From contig NZ_JBHSBH010000001.1 in NCBI RefSeq assembly GCF_042650565.1, positions 72,487-136,486 on the forward strand: a DNA stretch of 64,000 nucleotides, in the 5' to 3' direction. Position numbers and translations under genes: made by a program. This document shows, piece by piece, positions 61,984 to 64,000 of the stretch. The notes under the pieces are model-generated. The model was not told the DNA's origin and did no database searches. It worked only from the letters and a program-made list of their open reading frames with translations. Source of the stretch: Nocardiopsis_B sediminis (GTDB lineage Bacteria; Actinomycetota; Actinomycetes; Streptosporangiales; Streptosporangiaceae). The number at the start of each line of letters is the position of its first letter. Positions within the stretch are counted from its first letter, which is position 1.

Positions 61984-63531
61984 TCAGGTGTGGGAGTCGG
62001 GGTGCAGGGAGTAGCCGGGGAAGTTGCCGGGGAGGCGCTCGTTGCCTGGGCCCTCGGTGACGGCGTGGACGAGGAGTTCGCCGCCGACGAAGGCGCCGCG
62101 CCAGGATTCGCCCCAGCCGCCGAACAGCTCGTCGCGGTCGCCGCGCGAGCGCGGGCGGTTGATGCCGACCTTGAACGCGCGCACGCCGCTCGCCAGGCGC
62201 TCGGCGGTCTCCTGGTCATCGCTGGAGACCGTGGACACCAGCGCGCCGTTGCTCGCGTTCATCGCGGCCAGCAGCTCGGCCTCGGTGTCGACCAGGACGA
62301 CGGAGTCGACGGGGCCGAACGGCTCGGCGTGGAACAGCGGGGAGGAGCGCGGGGGCTCCAGGAGGGCCACGGGGGCCACGTAGGCGTCGGTGTTCTGGCC
62401 GGGGATCAGGCGGGCGCCCTCCACCGAGCCCCGGTAGAGCGGGGCGGCGCCGCGGGAGACGGCGTCGGCGACCTGCTGGGTGAGGTCCTTGGCCTTGGCG
62501 GCGTTGATGACCGGGCCGAAGTCGAGCTCGGGCAGGTCGTCGCCGGCGGACTCCACCGCCAGCGGGTGGCCGAACCGCACCGCCGCGACGGCCGGGAGGT
62601 AGGCGGCGAGGAAGCGGTCGAACAGGGAGCGCTGCACGATGAAGCGCGGGTAGGCGGTGCAGCGCTGCTTGGCGTAGTCGAAGGTCTTGCGGACCTGGCC
62701 GCTGAAGGTGTCCCAGTCGCTGAACTCCCACACGCCCCAGCAGTTGAGGCCCTCCTGCTCCAGGATGTGGCGCTTGCCGAGGTCGGCCAGTGCCGTGGCG
62801 ACCTGCCCGCCGGTGTCGCGCCCGCCCACGAAGGACACGCAGCCGATCTCGGGGGCGCGCACCAGGACCGGGGAGAGGTCGCGGCCGCCCCCGCTCACCA
62901 GCGTGAAGGGCAGCCCTTCCCGGGCGGCGAGCGCGACCGCCAGGGTCAGGCAGACCAGGCCGCCGTCGGTGGGGGTCTTGGCGATCGCGGCGTTGCCCGC
63001 CAGCGCCTGGACGCACATGGCGTGGGCGAGCACGCTCATGGGGTAGTTCCAGCTGGCGATGTTGCTGACGGGGCCGTCCAAGGGGGCGCGGCCGTCGAGC
63101 ATGCGGCCGATCTCGTCGAGGTACCACTCGACGCCGGAGATGGCGCGGTCGACGTCCTGGCGGGCGAGCCGCCAGGGCTTGCCGATCTCCCACACCAGGG
63201 CGAGCGCGAGCAGGTCGCGGTGCTCGCCCCAGGCGTCGAGCGTCGCGCGGACGCGGGCGCGGCGCTCCTCCAGCGGGACGGCCCGCCACCTGCGATGCTC
63301 GTCGGCGGCGGCGCGGACGGCCGCCTCGGCGGTCTCGGGCCCGATCATCGGCAGGCTGGCGATCTCGGTGCCGTCGACGGGCGAGAAGGCGGCGCGCAGC
63401 GTACCGTCGGCGTGCCATTCACCGCCCCAGTGGTTGTGCACGCGGTTGGCGCCGAACGCCTCGGGGGCGATGGCGCGGCAGCGCTGGTAGAGGGTGGCCC
63501 ATTCGGTCCCGGGCTTGAGCATGAGCGTCAT
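61984..63531 (-). CDS. Aldehyde dehydrogenase family protein
   Basis: 515 residues. The ALDH fold is clear: SNIASWNYPMSVLAHAM (cofactor region), AAIAKTPTDGG, VSFVGGRDTGGQVA, and the nucleophile Cys in DYAKQRCTAYPRFIVQR. The catalytic-Glu region reads LEQEGLNCWGV instead of the usual LELGGKN, and the Glu is kept. The late EPFGPVDSVVLVD motif is normal. It is near sucD on the same strand (82 bp apart), which fits a link with succinyl-CoA or TCA metabolism, but the aldehyde is not predictable. CAGGAGAG lies just before ATG 63531. Confidence 0.85.
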   Translation of the reverse strand: MTLMLKPGTEWATLYQRCRAIAPEAFGANRVHNHWGGEWHADGTLRAAFSPVDGTEIASLPMIGPETAEAAVRAAADEHRRWRAVPLEERRARVRATLDAWGEHRDLLALALVWEIGKPWRLARQDVDRAISGVEWYLDEIGRMLDGRAPLDGPVSNIASWNYPMSVLAHAMCVQALAGNAAIAKTPTDGGLVCLTLAVALAAREGLPFTLVSGGGRDLSPVLVRAPEIGCVSFVGGRDTGGQVATALADLGKRHILEQEGLNCWGVWEFSDWDTFSGQVRKTFDYAKQRCTAYPRFIVQRSLFDRFLAAYLPAVAAVRFGHPLAVESAGDDLPELDFGPVINAAKAKDLTQQVADAVSRGAAPLYRGSVEGARLIPGQNTDAYVAPVALLEPPRSSPLFHAEPFGPVDSVVLVDTEAELLAAMNASNGALVSTVSSDDQETAERLASGVRAFKVGINRPRSRGDRDELFGGWGESWRGAFVGGELLVHAVTEGPGNERLPGNFPGYSLHPDSHT

Positions 63532-63613
63532 GCGGCTCTCCTGCGGAGAAAGGGATGGGACGCTGGTTGCAACCGGTGCGGTGACGCCCGCATTTCGGTG
63601 TCCTGCGGAAACA

Positions 63614-64000
63614 TCAGGTGAATGTGCCCGCCGGGGATCTTCCGGCGCTTTTGACGAGGGCGCGGGCGAGTTGGGCGGTTTCGGTGGGGGTCTTGCCGAC
63701 CTTCACCCCGGCCGCCTCCAACGCGTCCTTCTTCGCCGCCGCCGTACCCGCCGAACCCGACACGATCGCCCCGGCGTGGCCCATCGTCTTGCCCTCGGGA
63801 GCCGTGAACCCGGCCACATAGCCCACCACGGGCTTGGTCACGTGCTCACGGATGTAATCGGCCGCCCGCTCCTCGGCGTCGCCGCCGATCTCGCCGATCA
63901 TCACGATCGCATCCGTGCCCGGGTCGGCCTCGAACGCGGCCAGGGCGTCGATGTGGGTGGTCCCGATGACCGGGTCGCCGCCGATGCCCACCGCGGTGGA
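63614..64000 (-). CDS. sucD: Succinyl-CoA synthetase alpha subunit, 3' part
   Basis: The C-terminal ~128 residues of SucD; the 5' part lies beyond the window. AVGIGGDPVIGTTHIDAL, IVMIGEIGGDAEERAADYI, and the phospho-histidine site in GKTMGHAGAIVSGSAGTAAAKKDAL are diagnostic. The enzyme makes ATP or GTP from succinyl-CoA in the TCA cycle together with SucC, which would lie further upstream on the minus strand. The stop is at 63614. Confidence 0.95.
   Translation of the reverse strand, partial: STAVGIGGDPVIGTTHIDALAAFEADPGTDAIVMIGEIGGDAEERAADYIREHVTKPVVGYVAGFTAPEGKTMGHAGAIVSGSAGTAAAKKDALEAAGVKVGKTPTETAQLARALVKSAGRSPAGTFT

Overview
The window is high-GC DNA (most stretches near 70-75% GC, GTG starts common, genes tightly packed) from an actinomycete. 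The gene set (Ku, LigD-type polymerase and LigC end-joining genes, an ABC-F resistance-type ATPase, an actinobacterial DISARM island, many TetR/GntR/LysR/HxlR regulators) fits Streptosporangiales/Nocardiopsaceae-like organisms. That placement is inference from gene content, not a database match. No rRNA, tRNA or CRISPR array was recognised. One assembly gap (62 Ns) lies at 2410-2471.

Layout, left to right. 1-2541: a PaoABC-type molybdenum aldehyde oxidoreductase operon (large subunit cut by the window edge). 2669-4803: a small helical protein and an ALDH7-type dehydrogenase. 5259-7320: a pyroglutamyl-peptidase-like protein lacking the catalytic Cys, and small proteins. 7605-10584: an NHEJ module (LigD polymerase domain, Ku, LigC). 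10645-13256: TetR repressor, palindromic operator and ABC exporter. 13353-15656: lipoprotein and ABC-F protein. 16278-21223: polysaccharide deacetylase, then an ATP-grasp ligase/CocE-type hydrolase pair. 21270-23240: a scarred zone with three broken genes and a relic of an IS200/IS605-like end. 23295-24194: an imine-reductase-like oxidoreductase.

24222-32761 holds a formate dehydrogenase locus: GntR regulator, PanE/ApbA-like reductase, catalytic FDH subunit, NuoE-NuoF fusion, Fe-S subunit and FdhD. Three promoters here share a CATACT -10 box overlapped by a common ATACTGTA-type operator, so the locus looks like one GntR regulon. The FDH catalytic chain is split, with its N-terminal [4Fe-4S] domain carried by the separate Fe-S subunit. 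Next come an SDR/TetR divergent pair, an HhH-GPD protein, and a tartrate-dehydrogenase/LysR/DASS-transporter locus (34960-38789) with two matching LysR boxes.

39930-61858 is a defence island. It has a complete class 1 DISARM system (drmD, drmMI, drmA, drmB, drmC). It is followed, through the same start/stop overlaps, by a second N6-type methyltransferase with an N-terminal HTH and a cytoplasmic Ser/Thr kinase with TPR-like repeats. Eighty bases later lies a 1475-codon ORF joining an SF1 helicase to a GmrSD-like DUF262/HNH nuclease. The whole run is plausibly one transcript and is the best candidate here for an undescribed extended system. Inside drmMI a segment with motif IV and the likely target-recognition domain drops to roughly 33-50% GC, which suggests a specificity-domain swap. 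The window ends with an aldehyde dehydrogenase and the 3' end of sucD.
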